Of a stretch of 64,000 nucleotides of DNA, positions 44,916 to 53,536 are shown in pieces. Under the pieces are notes generated by a model that was given only the letters and a program-made list of their open reading frames with translations, did not search any database and had not been told where the DNA came from. Source of the stretch: Brevibacterium permense (GTDB lineage Bacteria > Actinomycetota > Actinomycetes > Actinomycetales > Brevibacteriaceae); NCBI RefSeq assembly GCF_025506275.1, contig NZ_QYCP01000095.1, forward strand, positions 124,001 to 188,000. Reading direction: 5' to 3'. The translations under genes were made by a program, and so were the position numbers. Position 1 is the stretch's first letter; each line of letters begins with the position of its first letter.

Positions 44916-44939
44916 GCGGGTTCGAGTCCCGCTCCACGG
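44916..44939 (+). other. tRNA-like T-arm remnant
   Basis: GCGGG-TTCGAGT-CCCGC is a perfect T-stem/loop, followed by the seven bases TCCACGG in the position of an acceptor 3' strand. I cannot find a matching 5' acceptor (CCGTGGA) or D-arm upstream, so it is not a complete tRNA. It may be a tRNA relic or a former integration scar. Confidence 0.35.
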
Positions 44940-44942
44940 TTC

Positions 44943-44980
44943 CGGCCGGGTGGTCTTTCCCCTTCCACCCGGCCGAATTT
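44943..44980. terminator. terminator hairpin between DUF1461-like gene and ppk2
   Basis: Arms CGGCCGGGTGG and CCACCCGGCCG (11 bp perfect) with an 11-nt loop, followed by AATTT on the plus strand. It separates convergent genes. Confidence 0.75.
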
Positions 44981-45043
44981 CTGCCCGGAGTCGGTGGACC
45001 GGACCAGCGTTCTCCCGCCTCGGTGACGGTGGGCGACTGCTGA

Positions 45044-45946
45044 CTAGTCGTCGACGGCGTCGCGGCCGCGGCGGACCAGAAGCGGGTCGGCTTCGTAGAC
45101 GACCGAGGGGTCTTTGTCCTCATAGTCGAACTGGTTGAGGAAGTAGCGCATCGCGTTGAGGCGGGCGCGTTTCTTGTCATTGCTCTTGATCGTGATCCAC
45201 GGAGCGTGGTCGGTGTCCGTGCGGCGGAACGTCTCTTCCTTCGCCTCCGTGTAGTCGTCCCAGCGATCGAGGGACTCGAGATCCATCGGTGAGAGCTTCC
45301 ACCGCCGCACCGGGTCGATCTGACGGATCGCAAACCGGGTCCGCTGTTCCCTCTGGGTCACGGAGAACCAGAACTTCGTGACGTGGACTCCGGAGTCGAT
45401 GAGCATCTTCTCGAACACGGGAGCCTGTTCCATGAAGGTCTCGTATTCGTCGTCGGTGCAGAATCCCATGACTCTCTCGACGTTGCCCCGGTTATACCAG
45501 GAGCGGTCGAACATGACGATCTCCCCGCTCGTGGGCAGGTGGGAGATGTAGCGCTGGAAGTACCACTGTCCGGCCTCGCGGTCGGAGGGTTTGTTGAGCG
45601 CCACGACGCGGGCGGCACGCGGGTTGAGGTGTTCGGTGAAGCGTTTGATCGTTCCGCCCTTGCCGGCAGCATCGCGGCCTTCGAAGACGATGACGTGTTT
45701 GGCGCCGGTGTCCTGACCCCAGTATTGGAACTTCAGCAGTTCGACCTGCAGCTTGTACTTCTCGAGTTCGTACTCTTCGCGGTCCATCTGCTCGTCGTAC
45801 GGATACCCCTCACGCCACGTTTCGACGGCCCGGCCCATGGGGTCGATGAGGTGCGGATCCGTGGTCTGACTGTCCTCGACAGTGTACCCTTCGAGGCGGA
45901 GCTTGTCGATGTACTCCCGCAGATTCTCTTGGAACAGATTGTTCAC
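45044..45946 (-). CDS. ppk2: polyphosphate kinase 2
   Basis: This 300-residue PPK2-family kinase transfers phosphate between polyphosphate and nucleoside diphosphates. Walker A is FEGRDAAGKGGTIKRF and Walker B FDRSWYNR; the lid module contains RTRFAIRQIDPVRRWKLSPMD. GTG 45946 is chosen because GGGAAGGA lies 4-5 nt upstream; ATG 45994 would add 16 residues but has no ribosome site. It stands alone between a terminator and an MFS gene. Confidence 0.88.
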   Translation of the reverse strand: MNNLFQENLREYIDKLRLEGYTVEDSQTTDPHLIDPMGRAVETWREGYPYDEQMDREEYELEKYKLQVELLKFQYWGQDTGAKHVIVFEGRDAAGKGGTIKRFTEHLNPRAARVVALNKPSDREAGQWYFQRYISHLPTSGEIVMFDRSWYNRGNVERVMGFCTDDEYETFMEQAPVFEKMLIDSGVHVTKFWFSVTQREQRTRFAIRQIDPVRRWKLSPMDLESLDRWDDYTEAKEETFRRTDTDHAPWITIKSNDKKRARLNAMRYFLNQFDYEDKDPSVVYEADPLLVRRGRDAVDD

Positions 45947-46015
45947 GAGATCCTTCCCTTTCGCTGTCGACACCGGCTTGTGTGCCTCGTGCACGATAAT
46001 GTGCCGAGATGAATA

Positions 46016-47302
46016 TCAGGTTATGCGATCGACGTCGCGACGCGGGATGATTCCGACGCTCAATAGTGGGGCGATGGCGATGAGTCCGAAGGACAGCGGA
46101 TAGCCGAATGCCGTCACCAGGGCACCGAATCCGGGGCCGAGCAGGGCCGACATGACGAACTGTCCCGTGTTCTGGGCTCCCAGCGCTTTGCCCGACCAGC
46201 GCGGTCCGGCGGCTTCGGCCACCGAGGCGAAGGCCAGTCCGTTATCGGCCACTGAGACGGCTGAGGCGAGGATGAAGACGACTGCGGCGACGGCGGGCAG
46301 TTCCGTCAGCGACAGGATGGCGATGGCCACCACGACGATCACCGCTGCGACGGCGACGATGCGCATGAGGCCGACGCGGGATCCCGTACGGTCGGCGAGC
46401 GCGCCGACGACCATGCGACCGACTGCGCCTACGATCTGCGCGATCGCGACGATCGCTCCGGCGGCCCCTGCTCCGATCCCTTGGACGGCGATGAGCCAGA
46501 CGAGTCCGTAGGTGGAGAATGCGAACTGGGGAACGACGAGCAGCGCGGAGACCGCGTGGATGCGCCACAGGAAGGAATCGCTGCGGTAGGGATTGATCGC
46601 CGAGGTGGTGCCGGGTTTCCCCTCCCCCGCCGAGGCGGTCCCGGACTCGGTCTGTCCGTGGCGTTCGGTCTCCGGATCGATGTCGCTGTCGAGTTCGGCC
46701 ACCTCGGCGCGGGTGGGAGCCTGGTCCGGCGGGTTGCGGATGACGGCGAAGCAGATGAGGGCGAGCAGTCCGGTCACGGCGGCGACGAACCACAGGTAGG
46801 CGGGGAATCCGCCGGCCGCGGCGATCGCCGGGATGGTCACGGCGGCCACGCTCGTGCCCAGGGGTTGGGACATCTGGCGGATGCCCATGGCCAGTCCTCG
46901 GCGGTGGCGGGGGAACCACCCCATGACGACGCGACCGGATGCCGAGTTCACCGAGGCGGCGGCAGCGCCGGAGGCGGCGATGACGATGACCATCCAGATC
47001 GGCGAGTCGACGACGAGGACCGCAGCCGCCGAGAGCACAGCGGTCAGACCTATGCCCAAGGTCATCGCAAGGCGTTCACCGAAGCGGTCGGCAAATGCAC
47101 CCCAGGCGATGAGGGTGAGGATGAGTCCGAAGCTCGGTGCGGCAGCGACGGTGCCGGCCTGGGTGAGTGTGAACCCGAGGTCGGAGTGCATATAGGGGAT
47201 GAGGAAGGCGGGTCCGGCGATCGCGATGGTCGCCGCCATCTGTGTGAGGACGCCGACGACGAGGATCACCCAGGCCTGCCGGGTGGGTCCGTTCGTCGTC
47301 AT
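46016..47302 (-). CDS. MFS permease
   Basis: This 428-residue, 12-segment major facilitator has the loop 2-3 motif GAFADRFGERLAM, and a hydrophilic central loop of about 45 residues rich in Glu, Gly and Ser between the halves. The line GWFPRHRRGLAMGIRQMSQPLG resembles nitrate/oxalate-type or general metabolite permeases of actinobacteria. The substrate is unknown. It ends the core region just before the tRNA gene, from which it is divergent. Confidence 0.82.
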   Translation of the reverse strand: MTTNGPTRQAWVILVVGVLTQMAATIAIAGPAFLIPYMHSDLGFTLTQAGTVAAAPSFGLILTLIAWGAFADRFGERLAMTLGIGLTAVLSAAAVLVVDSPIWMVIVIAASGAAAASVNSASGRVVMGWFPRHRRGLAMGIRQMSQPLGTSVAAVTIPAIAAAGGFPAYLWFVAAVTGLLALICFAVIRNPPDQAPTRAEVAELDSDIDPETERHGQTESGTASAGEGKPGTTSAINPYRSDSFLWRIHAVSALLVVPQFAFSTYGLVWLIAVQGIGAGAAGAIVAIAQIVGAVGRMVVGALADRTGSRVGLMRIVAVAAVIVVVAIAILSLTELPAVAAVVFILASAVSVADNGLAFASVAEAAGPRWSGKALGAQNTGQFVMSALLGPGFGALVTAFGYPLSFGLIAIAPLLSVGIIPRRDVDRIT

Positions 47303-47392
47303 CGTTCCAGGTTAGCCGTGTGCCAGGTTCGTCCGCGGGATGTCTCAGATCGCGGTGGCCGAGCTTTGCCGATAAAGTGTGTTCTGAGCATT

Positions 47393-47469
47393 CCCCCTAT
47401 AGCCCAATCGGCAGAGGCAGTCGACTTAAAATCGATTCAGTCTGGGTTCGAATCCCAGTGGGGGGACCA
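47393..47469 (+). tRNA. tRNA with UAA anticodon (Leu by codon), short variable loop
   Basis: The 77-nt cloverleaf is complete. The acceptor CCCCCTA pairs with TGGGGGG. The D-arm starts GCCC. The anticodon stem GTCGA/TCGAT encloses the loop CTTAAAA (anticodon TAA), the variable loop is five nt (TCAGT), and the T-arm CTGGG/CCCAG has loop TTCGAAT. Discriminator A and encoded CCA follow. It reads UUA. Bacterial leucine tRNAs normally have a long variable arm, and C1-G72 is uncommon, so the amino acid identity is not certain. An integrase gene follows 77 bp downstream, so the 3' end is a likely attachment site. Confidence 0.85.
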
Positions 47470-47546
47470 TAGAAAGTGGCTTTCACCTGCAATGATGCGC
47501 ATTCACAAACTACGCCGATTCCGATGGGGAGTCGAGTACCCCACGC

Positions 47547-48677
47547 TTACCCATCTTTTTCGTTTCCGTTCTGCCCGAATCGGTTGAGGATTTCGGACAT
47601 GTCCGGGACCGCGGTTGCCTTCTTCACATAGTGCTTGGCAGTGACCGTCGTTCCCGAATGCCCGAGGACTGCTGCGGCGGCCTCGAGCGTCGCCTCGGCG
47701 TCAATGAGCGTGGCCACTGACTTCCGGAACACATGTGGCGAGATCTCGCCGGAGTCTTCCACTGTTTTAAGTGCCTCACGCAGGGTGCGCCGATAGTTGT
47801 TCGGCCACTTCCAGGTGCCCTTACCAGAAGGAAACACGGCGTTCGTCTCCGTCGGAATCGCCTCAACGCTGCGCCGCAGAAGGACATCCACGACGAACTG
47901 CGGCAGAGTGAGGACCCGGAAGCCGCTCGAAGTCTTGGTATGGGACTGTCTCTGCAGACCCTTCTTCTTGAGATAGACGAGGGTACCTGTCACAGTCACG
48001 GTCGGCTGTCCACTGAGGTCGACGTCCTCCCAGCGCAAGGCGAGCACTTCGGAGATCCGCAGCCCCGTCCCGAGCATGACGTCGACCACATCAAGCACGT
48101 CGGTCCCGCGCCGCGGCCCGCGATAGCCAGCTCCCTCCTGCCATGTGCGCAGACCTTCACGAAGCGCACCGACTTCTTCGACTGTAAGGGCCTCGACAGG
48201 CTTCTTCGGCTTCGACGGCAGGCGCACGTCACGCACCGGATTGGACCGGATTGCATCGTGGCGCACAGCCAGTGTGAACATGCCGTTGAGGACGGATCGC
48301 GCGGTCCTTGCCAGCCCCGGAGTCGATGACGCAAGGTTGCGGAGGAAGCGGTCAACTCGGGAGACCGTGGCTTCCATGATCATGTATTCGCCGAGCGCGG
48401 GGAGAACATGCTGGTTCACGCTGTCTGTGTAGCGTTCAATAGTTTGGTCCGTGCAGTTGTCGGTGAGGTCCGGGTCGGCCAGCCAGATCGTCGACAGTTC
48501 CGCCACAGTGGTGCGGCCGGATATCGAGTCGCCAGCTGATTCGATCTCGTCGCGGAGAGCCTTGAGCAGGTTGCGTTCGGCCTTGGCACCGGAGGCGCCA
48601 TACGCTTCCCGCTGCCGTGTCTTACCGGTGAAGTCACGGAACCTCGCTCGTGCCCGCCATTTCGGCTTCGACCTCAT
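47547..48677 (-). CDS. tyrosine-type integrase
   Basis: This 376-residue tyrosine recombinase has an N-terminal SAM-like DNA-binding domain and a catalytic domain. Catalytic residues are seen in TGLRISEVLALRWEDVD (Arg), HVFRKSVATLID (His-x-x-Arg), LGHSGTTVT (His/Trp position) and KHYVKKA (Tyr). It would integrate an element at the neighbouring tRNA 3' end. The protein begins at MRSKPKWRARARFRDFTGK, where related integrases have about 15-20 further residues; an in-frame stop (TAG) lies directly upstream, so the N-terminus may be clipped. Its 5' end meets a truncated AAA+ gene head to head. Confidence 0.85.
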   Translation of the reverse strand: MRSKPKWRARARFRDFTGKTRQREAYGASGAKAERNLLKALRDEIESAGDSISGRTTVAELSTIWLADPDLTDNCTDQTIERYTDSVNQHVLPALGEYMIMEATVSRVDRFLRNLASSTPGLARTARSVLNGMFTLAVRHDAIRSNPVRDVRLPSKPKKPVEALTVEEVGALREGLRTWQEGAGYRGPRRGTDVLDVVDVMLGTGLRISEVLALRWEDVDLSGQPTVTVTGTLVYLKKKGLQRQSHTKTSSGFRVLTLPQFVVDVLLRRSVEAIPTETNAVFPSGKGTWKWPNNYRRTLREALKTVEDSGEISPHVFRKSVATLIDAEATLEAAAAVLGHSGTTVTAKHYVKKATAVPDMSEILNRFGQNGNEKDG

Positions 48678-50640
48678 CGTCTATGGTCTCGTCTCGACGG
48701 CTGAAGACTCCCCGGGCGAGATCGTCGAGGTCGAAAATGACTTCGGCCTCGTCGAAACTGTCTCGACCGACGACCCACTACTCCCCCACGACAGCCTCGA
48801 GGACGCCTGGTCCGAAGTCGACCTCGTCGAACCGGGACTGGTGGCACTGCTCGGGCATACGTCCAACGGACTGCCCGGTACCTTTCCGCTTCCAGTCGAG
48901 ACGTGGGTGTCGCAGCTTCCATCCACGGTGCCGACCATTCGCGGATGGCAGGCCCCACCCCCGCGAGGGAGCGAGCACATCGAGACTCCACAGACGCCGG
49001 CACAGCGCCGTCCGATCTCCCCAGCCCAGATACTCCACCGGCCGGAAGAGAGTGCCGAGATCGCAGCTCAGCTGGTACGGAGGCATCCCCCGATCGTCTC
49101 GATCACCGGCAGACCCGGCACCGGGCGCACCGCAGTGCTCCACGAGGTCGTTGCGCAATTGCGCATGTCCCGACAGCCGATGATTCTGCGTCCGTTCGTC
49201 GCGGACGGACTCTCTCCGACCGACGCGCTGCAAGCAAGGCTCGAGTCTGTCGTCGCGCACGAAGCCAGCGTTCCCGAGGCCATCGTCATCGATGATTTCG
49301 ACCAGATCGCGAGGCTGGGCAAGACTGGATCGATCGACCGCGACTTCATCGAGCGCGTCAGCCAGGCTGCAGCACTGGGGATGATCCGCTTCCTCATCGT
49401 CCTTAATGACGAGCGACTCGACGCGCTTGAAGGACTCGACATTGACCTCACCGACACCATCGCGCACATCCGTCTCGGGACCCTTCCACGCGACGAAATG
49501 GTCGACATCGTCCGCACGATGGCCGGAGCTCACGTCGATGCCGCAGGGTTCAGCCTTAATGAGGACCAGTTGGCTTCAGCTCTTGCCCCAGCTGCTGCGA
49601 ATGAGTATTTGGGGCAGCCGGGTTTGGCAATCAGCCGAGTCGAGACAGCAGTCGCACGAGCCCGGCAGCGAGGGGGCCGTATTATCAGCGGCAGAGACCT
49701 CGAGTGTTCAGCTTCGAACGCATCTGCCCTGTCCGCTGAAGGGCTGAAATCACGACTGCTCGCCGAGGTGCGCGGCCAGGATGCTGCCGTCAGCACTCTT
49801 GCTGGCCGGTTGGCACCTGCCTTGACTGGCTTGAAACTGCGGCCTGAGCGTCCACATGGCGTTTTCCTCTTCGCCGGCCCCTCCGGAGTCGGTAAGACCG
49901 AAACAGCCAAACGACTTGCCGATACTGTTTACGGGTCGCCCGACGCTCTCATCCGCCTCGATATGTCGGAGTATGCGAACGAAGATGACGCCAGGATGAA
50001 GCTCATCGGAGCTAGCAAGGTCTGGAAGAACAGTTCGACCGAAGGCCTCCTGACGACAAAGGTGATCGAGAAACCGCGCAGTGTCATCCTCCTCGACGAA
50101 TTCGAGAAGCCCCATCCGAGCGTATGGAACGTCTTCCTCCAGGTCTTCGACGAAGGCATGCTCACGGATGGCCGGGGCCGCGTTGCCTCATTTGCGGAGT
50201 CGATCATCATCCTCACCTCGAACCTCGGAGCACGAGAAGCCAGCGTTCGATCGGCGGGTTTCGGAGAGGTAGATCAGTATGATGCCAGCCGTCAGGATGC
50301 CGCCATCAGCGATGCGTTGCCACCAGAACTACAGGGCCGCCTGACCGCGACCGTCCATTTCGACCCCCTCTCCGTCGACGCACTGCGCGAGCTCGCCCGG
50401 ATGGAACTCGAGCGTGCAATGACTCGTTTCGAGCACCAGGGGTGGCAGATCGACTTCGACGACGACGTCGTCGAGTGGGTCGTTCATTCCGCCCACGATG
50501 CTCGGTTCGGAGCTCGGCAGGTTCAGCGGACTATTGAAAGTGAAATCTTCCCATTGCTCGCGTCTCGACCAATTTCAAAGTTGCGCGTCCGAGCCGAAGA
50601 CGGTCAGCTCAGCGTGGATGAGGCCGAGTATCCCTGTTGA
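48628..50640 (+). CDS. ClpB/ClpA-like AAA+ ATPase, probably 5'-truncated
   Basis: This tandem AAA+ protein of about 670 residues has a first module with Walker A GRPGTGRTAV and Walker B AIVIDDFD. The second module has GPSGVGKTETAKRL, SVILLDEFEKPHP and sensor IIILTSNLGA, as in the D2 ring of ClpA/ClpB. No Clp N-domain is visible, and no start codon with a ribosome site exists near the front. GTG 48628 overlaps the integrase antisense by 50 bp, and the next in-frame GTG is near 48841. In D2 the pore-loop Gly-Tyr-Val-Gly is replaced by a Lys-Val-Trp-Lys stretch. It may be an unfoldase remnant of the mobile element. Confidence 0.65.
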   Translation: MKSRNLARARHFGFDLIVYGLVSTAEDSPGEIVEVENDFGLVETVSTDDPLLPHDSLEDAWSEVDLVEPGLVALLGHTSNGLPGTFPLPVETWVSQLPSTVPTIRGWQAPPPRGSEHIETPQTPAQRRPISPAQILHRPEESAEIAAQLVRRHPPIVSITGRPGTGRTAVLHEVVAQLRMSRQPMILRPFVADGLSPTDALQARLESVVAHEASVPEAIVIDDFDQIARLGKTGSIDRDFIERVSQAAALGMIRFLIVLNDERLDALEGLDIDLTDTIAHIRLGTLPRDEMVDIVRTMAGAHVDAAGFSLNEDQLASALAPAAANEYLGQPGLAISRVETAVARARQRGGRIISGRDLECSASNASALSAEGLKSRLLAEVRGQDAAVSTLAGRLAPALTGLKLRPERPHGVFLFAGPSGVGKTETAKRLADTVYGSPDALIRLDMSEYANEDDARMKLIGASKVWKNSSTEGLLTTKVIEKPRSVILLDEFEKPHPSVWNVFLQVFDEGMLTDGRGRVASFAESIIILTSNLGAREASVRSAGFGEVDQYDASRQDAAISDALPPELQGRLTATVHFDPLSVDALRELARMELERAMTRFEHQGWQIDFDDDVVEWVVHSAHDARFGARQVQRTIESEIFPLLASRPISKLRVRAEDGQLSVDEAEYPC

Positions 50641-50761
50641 AGAGTCTGAAATGCTATCTATGTATCGTTGAACCGTTGATCGAACGGCATGCCTCGGCGC
50701 AGAACGAACTCTCCGCGTCCTTCGGGAATCAACAGTCTGGTGCGTCCGAGCTCTCCCGAAT

Positions 50762-52111
50762 TCAGCCATGGATGCCCGTCGAATCTGCCTCGGCCTTGAG
50801 CGCAACTCCTGTGCGATCCTTGAGTAGCGAGGTCGCGATGAGTCCGATCGCGGACATGGCCAGAAGATAGACGACGATCGCCCAGGTCGAACCGAAAGCC
50901 TGCAGTAGGAGCTGCGCGATCGTCGGAGCGAACGCTCCGCCGAGTACACCGCCGATGGCGTAGCTAATCGAGATGCCCGAGTACCTGATCGAAGGCGGAA
51001 ACACTTCTGCGTACCAGACTGCCTGCGGACCGTAGGTGAGTCCGAGACCGACGGCGAGCAGGCATGTACCGATGAGGACACCGGCGATACCACCGTTGAA
51101 GACGAACTCGAAGAGCGGCACGATCGCCGCAGCCTGAACGAACCAGCCGACGGTGACCACGGGCTTGCGGCCGAAACGATCCGTAAGCGTCCCGGCGGCG
51201 AAGGTCGCAATCGCCCACACGACGGCAGCGGAGAGCACTGCGAGTTGGACGCCCACGGGATCATAGCCAAGTCCTCCTTCGGCGATTGGCCGGGAGGAGA
51301 GACCCTGAACGTAGCCGCCGGTGAGCATGTAGCCTACTGCGTTGTTGCCTGCGAAGAAGAGCGCACAAAGCACGACGAGGAGGGCGTGGTGCTTGAAAAC
51401 CTTGACGATCGGAGCAGACTCGCGCGCTCTGGTGTCGGCGATCTCCTTGAACACGGGTGATTCGTCAACGGTGTGGCGGATGATGAAGCCGAGGATGATG
51501 AGGACGATGGAGAAGAGAAACGGCACCCGCCATCCCCACTCGGCGAAAGCGTCCCCCGGCGCGATGATCTGCACGAGGGCAAGCATCGCCGAGGCGAGCA
51601 GCATGCCGAAAGGAACGCCGAGTTGGGGGAAGATCCCGAAGAGCCCACGGTGCTTCACCGGTGCATGTTCGACAGCGATGAGAACTGCACCGCCCCATTC
51701 GCCACCCGCCGAGAGTCCCTGGAGAATACGGAGGCAGATGAGAAGGACCGGCGCGGCGATACCGATCGACTCGTAGGTGGGAAGGAGCCCAATGCCGGTC
51801 GTCGCCAGTCCCATAAGCAGCAAGGTGAAGACGAGCATCGGCCGGCGTCCGAGACGATCGCCGAAGTGCCCGGCGAGGAAGGCTCCGAGGGGGCGGAAGA
51901 GGAATGAGAGTCCGATCGTGACGAGCGAAAGGATCTGCATGAACTCCGGACCAGCGGGCTCAAAGTAAAGCTCCGCAAGGATGAGGTTGGCGGCGAAGGC
52001 GTAGATGAAGAAGTCGTACCACTCAATGGTCGTACCGATGATTGAGGCAGCAACGACCTTGCGCTGTTCTCGGCGCGAGGTGCTTGGTGAAGTTTGCGTG
52101 GACTGGGCCAT
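50762..52111 (-). CDS. MHS-type MFS transporter (metabolite:proton symporter)
   Basis: This 449-residue protein has 12 membrane segments. The metabolite:H+ symporter features are GTTIEWYDFFIYAFAANLIL at the first segment, GHFGDRLGRRPML in loop 2-3, and LRILQGLSAGGEWGGAVLIAVEHAP. The group takes up carboxylates, shikimate, proline/betaine or aromatic acids. AAGGA precedes the ATG. It lies 99 bp downstream of the P450 gene on the same strand, so it probably imports the P450 cluster's substrate or a related acid. Confidence 0.85.
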   Translation of the reverse strand: MAQSTQTSPSTSRREQRKVVAASIIGTTIEWYDFFIYAFAANLILAELYFEPAGPEFMQILSLVTIGLSFLFRPLGAFLAGHFGDRLGRRPMLVFTLLLMGLATTGIGLLPTYESIGIAAPVLLICLRILQGLSAGGEWGGAVLIAVEHAPVKHRGLFGIFPQLGVPFGMLLASAMLALVQIIAPGDAFAEWGWRVPFLFSIVLIILGFIIRHTVDESPVFKEIADTRARESAPIVKVFKHHALLVVLCALFFAGNNAVGYMLTGGYVQGLSSRPIAEGGLGYDPVGVQLAVLSAAVVWAIATFAAGTLTDRFGRKPVVTVGWFVQAAAIVPLFEFVFNGGIAGVLIGTCLLAVGLGLTYGPQAVWYAEVFPPSIRYSGISISYAIGGVLGGAFAPTIAQLLLQAFGSTWAIVVYLLAMSAIGLIATSLLKDRTGVALKAEADSTGIHG

Positions 52112-52210
52112 GTCGTGACGTCCTTGTCAGGGGGCGAGGTCAATAGGTTCGGCTTCGCGGTAGTTTGGAGAAGGAAGGTCTCGTCGAGCTAAGGGGAGGG
52201 CTGTGCAGCG

Positions 52211-53410
52211 CTACCAGGTCACCGGAAGAGCGGAAATGCCGCGAAAGACCCAACCGTTCCATCGGGTTTCGCGTTCTCGGTCGACAGTCAGCTCGGGCAG
52301 CCGGCGGTAGAGTTCGGGCAATGCGCAGCTGGCGATCGCATTCTTCGCAGCCCATCGCCCGGCGCACATGTGTACGCCACTGCCGAAGCCGAGGTGTCCA
52401 CGAGCATTCCGACTGACATCGTAGACGTCGGCATCGGTGAACATATCGGCGTCCCGGTTCGCGCTTGCCAGCAGCAGCCCGACGTCGGTGCCGGACTCGA
52501 TCGGGACGCCACACACTTCAGTGTCAGCAATGACCTCGCGGGGGATCATGCCGATCGGTGACTGCCAGCGCACGGTCTCCTCGAAAGCACTGTCCCATCC
52601 GGTCTCGCCGCCGAGCACTGCGGACCGCTGATCGGGATGCTCGGAGAGTGCCCAGACGAGGTTAGTGATCATATGCTGCGGCTCGTTCATCCCGCCCGAG
52701 ATCGTCAGATGCACGTTAGCTCGCACGACGTTGTCGGGGAGGCCGACCTCGATGAGATGAGATGTGATCGAGGCATCCGGGGATTTTCGCAAGCGCGGTA
52801 TGAGGCGGTCGAGGATCGCGTCGACCTCGGTCTGACTCTCTTCGGCCCACTTCCAGATCTGCGGTTCGTCGAGGATGTTGCCGATGCCGGCGATGTAGGA
52901 CGTCGACCAACGGCGCATGCTCTCGACATCGACGTCGTCGGGGAAACCGACGAGGTCGATGAGGTTCTGGCTGGCCACAGGGGCCGCGAAATCACGGTTG
53001 AGATCGGCTTCGTCAGGCCCGACCTCAACCAGGTGATCTAGCCAGGTGAGGACATTGTCGGCGAATTTGGGCGACCATACGGACTTGATTGTCTTCGGTC
53101 GCAGGGTGGGGTTGATCGCCGAGCGTTCGGCGGCGTGTTCGGGATCGTCCTTGCGCAGCATCGGCCGGCCGCCCAGCGCCCGGACCATCGTGGGGTTCTG
53201 CCGTGAATGCGAGGAGAAGCACTCGGGGTGCTGTTCGGCTTCCGATACAGCGGCATGGGTGGTCAGGAGCACCCGGTTGACGCTCGGGGCGAAGACGACC
53301 GGCCCCAGCTCACGCAGACGGGCGAATTGCGGGTAGGGGTCCCGCATCGCCGCGTGCGGATCAAACCAGTCAGCGACCGGCATCGCGGTCTGAGCAGGCA
53401 AACTAACCAT
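52211..53410 (-). CDS. cytochrome P450 monooxygenase
   Basis: This 399-residue soluble bacterial P450 has the heme-binding motif FGSGVHMCAG, with its cysteine ligand, and the K-helix ExxR in EETVRW. The I-helix reads SGGMNEPQH where most P450s have A-G-x-D/E-T, so the acidic residue remains but the threonine used in oxygen activation is Pro. ATG 53410 is chosen for AAAGGAG 10 nt upstream. It works with the [2Fe-2S] ferredoxin and reductase encoded across the divergent LysR gene. It hydroxylates or dealkylates an unknown small substrate. Confidence 0.9.
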   Translation of the reverse strand: MVSLPAQTAMPVADWFDPHAAMRDPYPQFARLRELGPVVFAPSVNRVLLTTHAAVSEAEQHPECFSSHSRQNPTMVRALGGRPMLRKDDPEHAAERSAINPTLRPKTIKSVWSPKFADNVLTWLDHLVEVGPDEADLNRDFAAPVASQNLIDLVGFPDDVDVESMRRWSTSYIAGIGNILDEPQIWKWAEESQTEVDAILDRLIPRLRKSPDASITSHLIEVGLPDNVVRANVHLTISGGMNEPQHMITNLVWALSEHPDQRSAVLGGETGWDSAFEETVRWQSPIGMIPREVIADTEVCGVPIESGTDVGLLLASANRDADMFTDADVYDVSRNARGHLGFGSGVHMCAGRWAAKNAIASCALPELYRRLPELTVDRERETRWNGWVFRGISALPVTW

Positions 53411-53536
53411 TGATACTGCTCCTTTGCAGAATGTGGGTGTCACGGTCAAAGCGACTATGGCTAGGTTCCGCCGAAACGGACCCCGGAGCAAACGGGCTTT
53501 TCCGGAGTATTAACCCGACCCGCACGGGGAAGAGTG

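Noticed and set aside
44860-44940. Complete tRNA gene around the T-arm at 44916
   Set aside because: No complementary 5' acceptor strand, D-arm or full anticodon stem could be folded with it.
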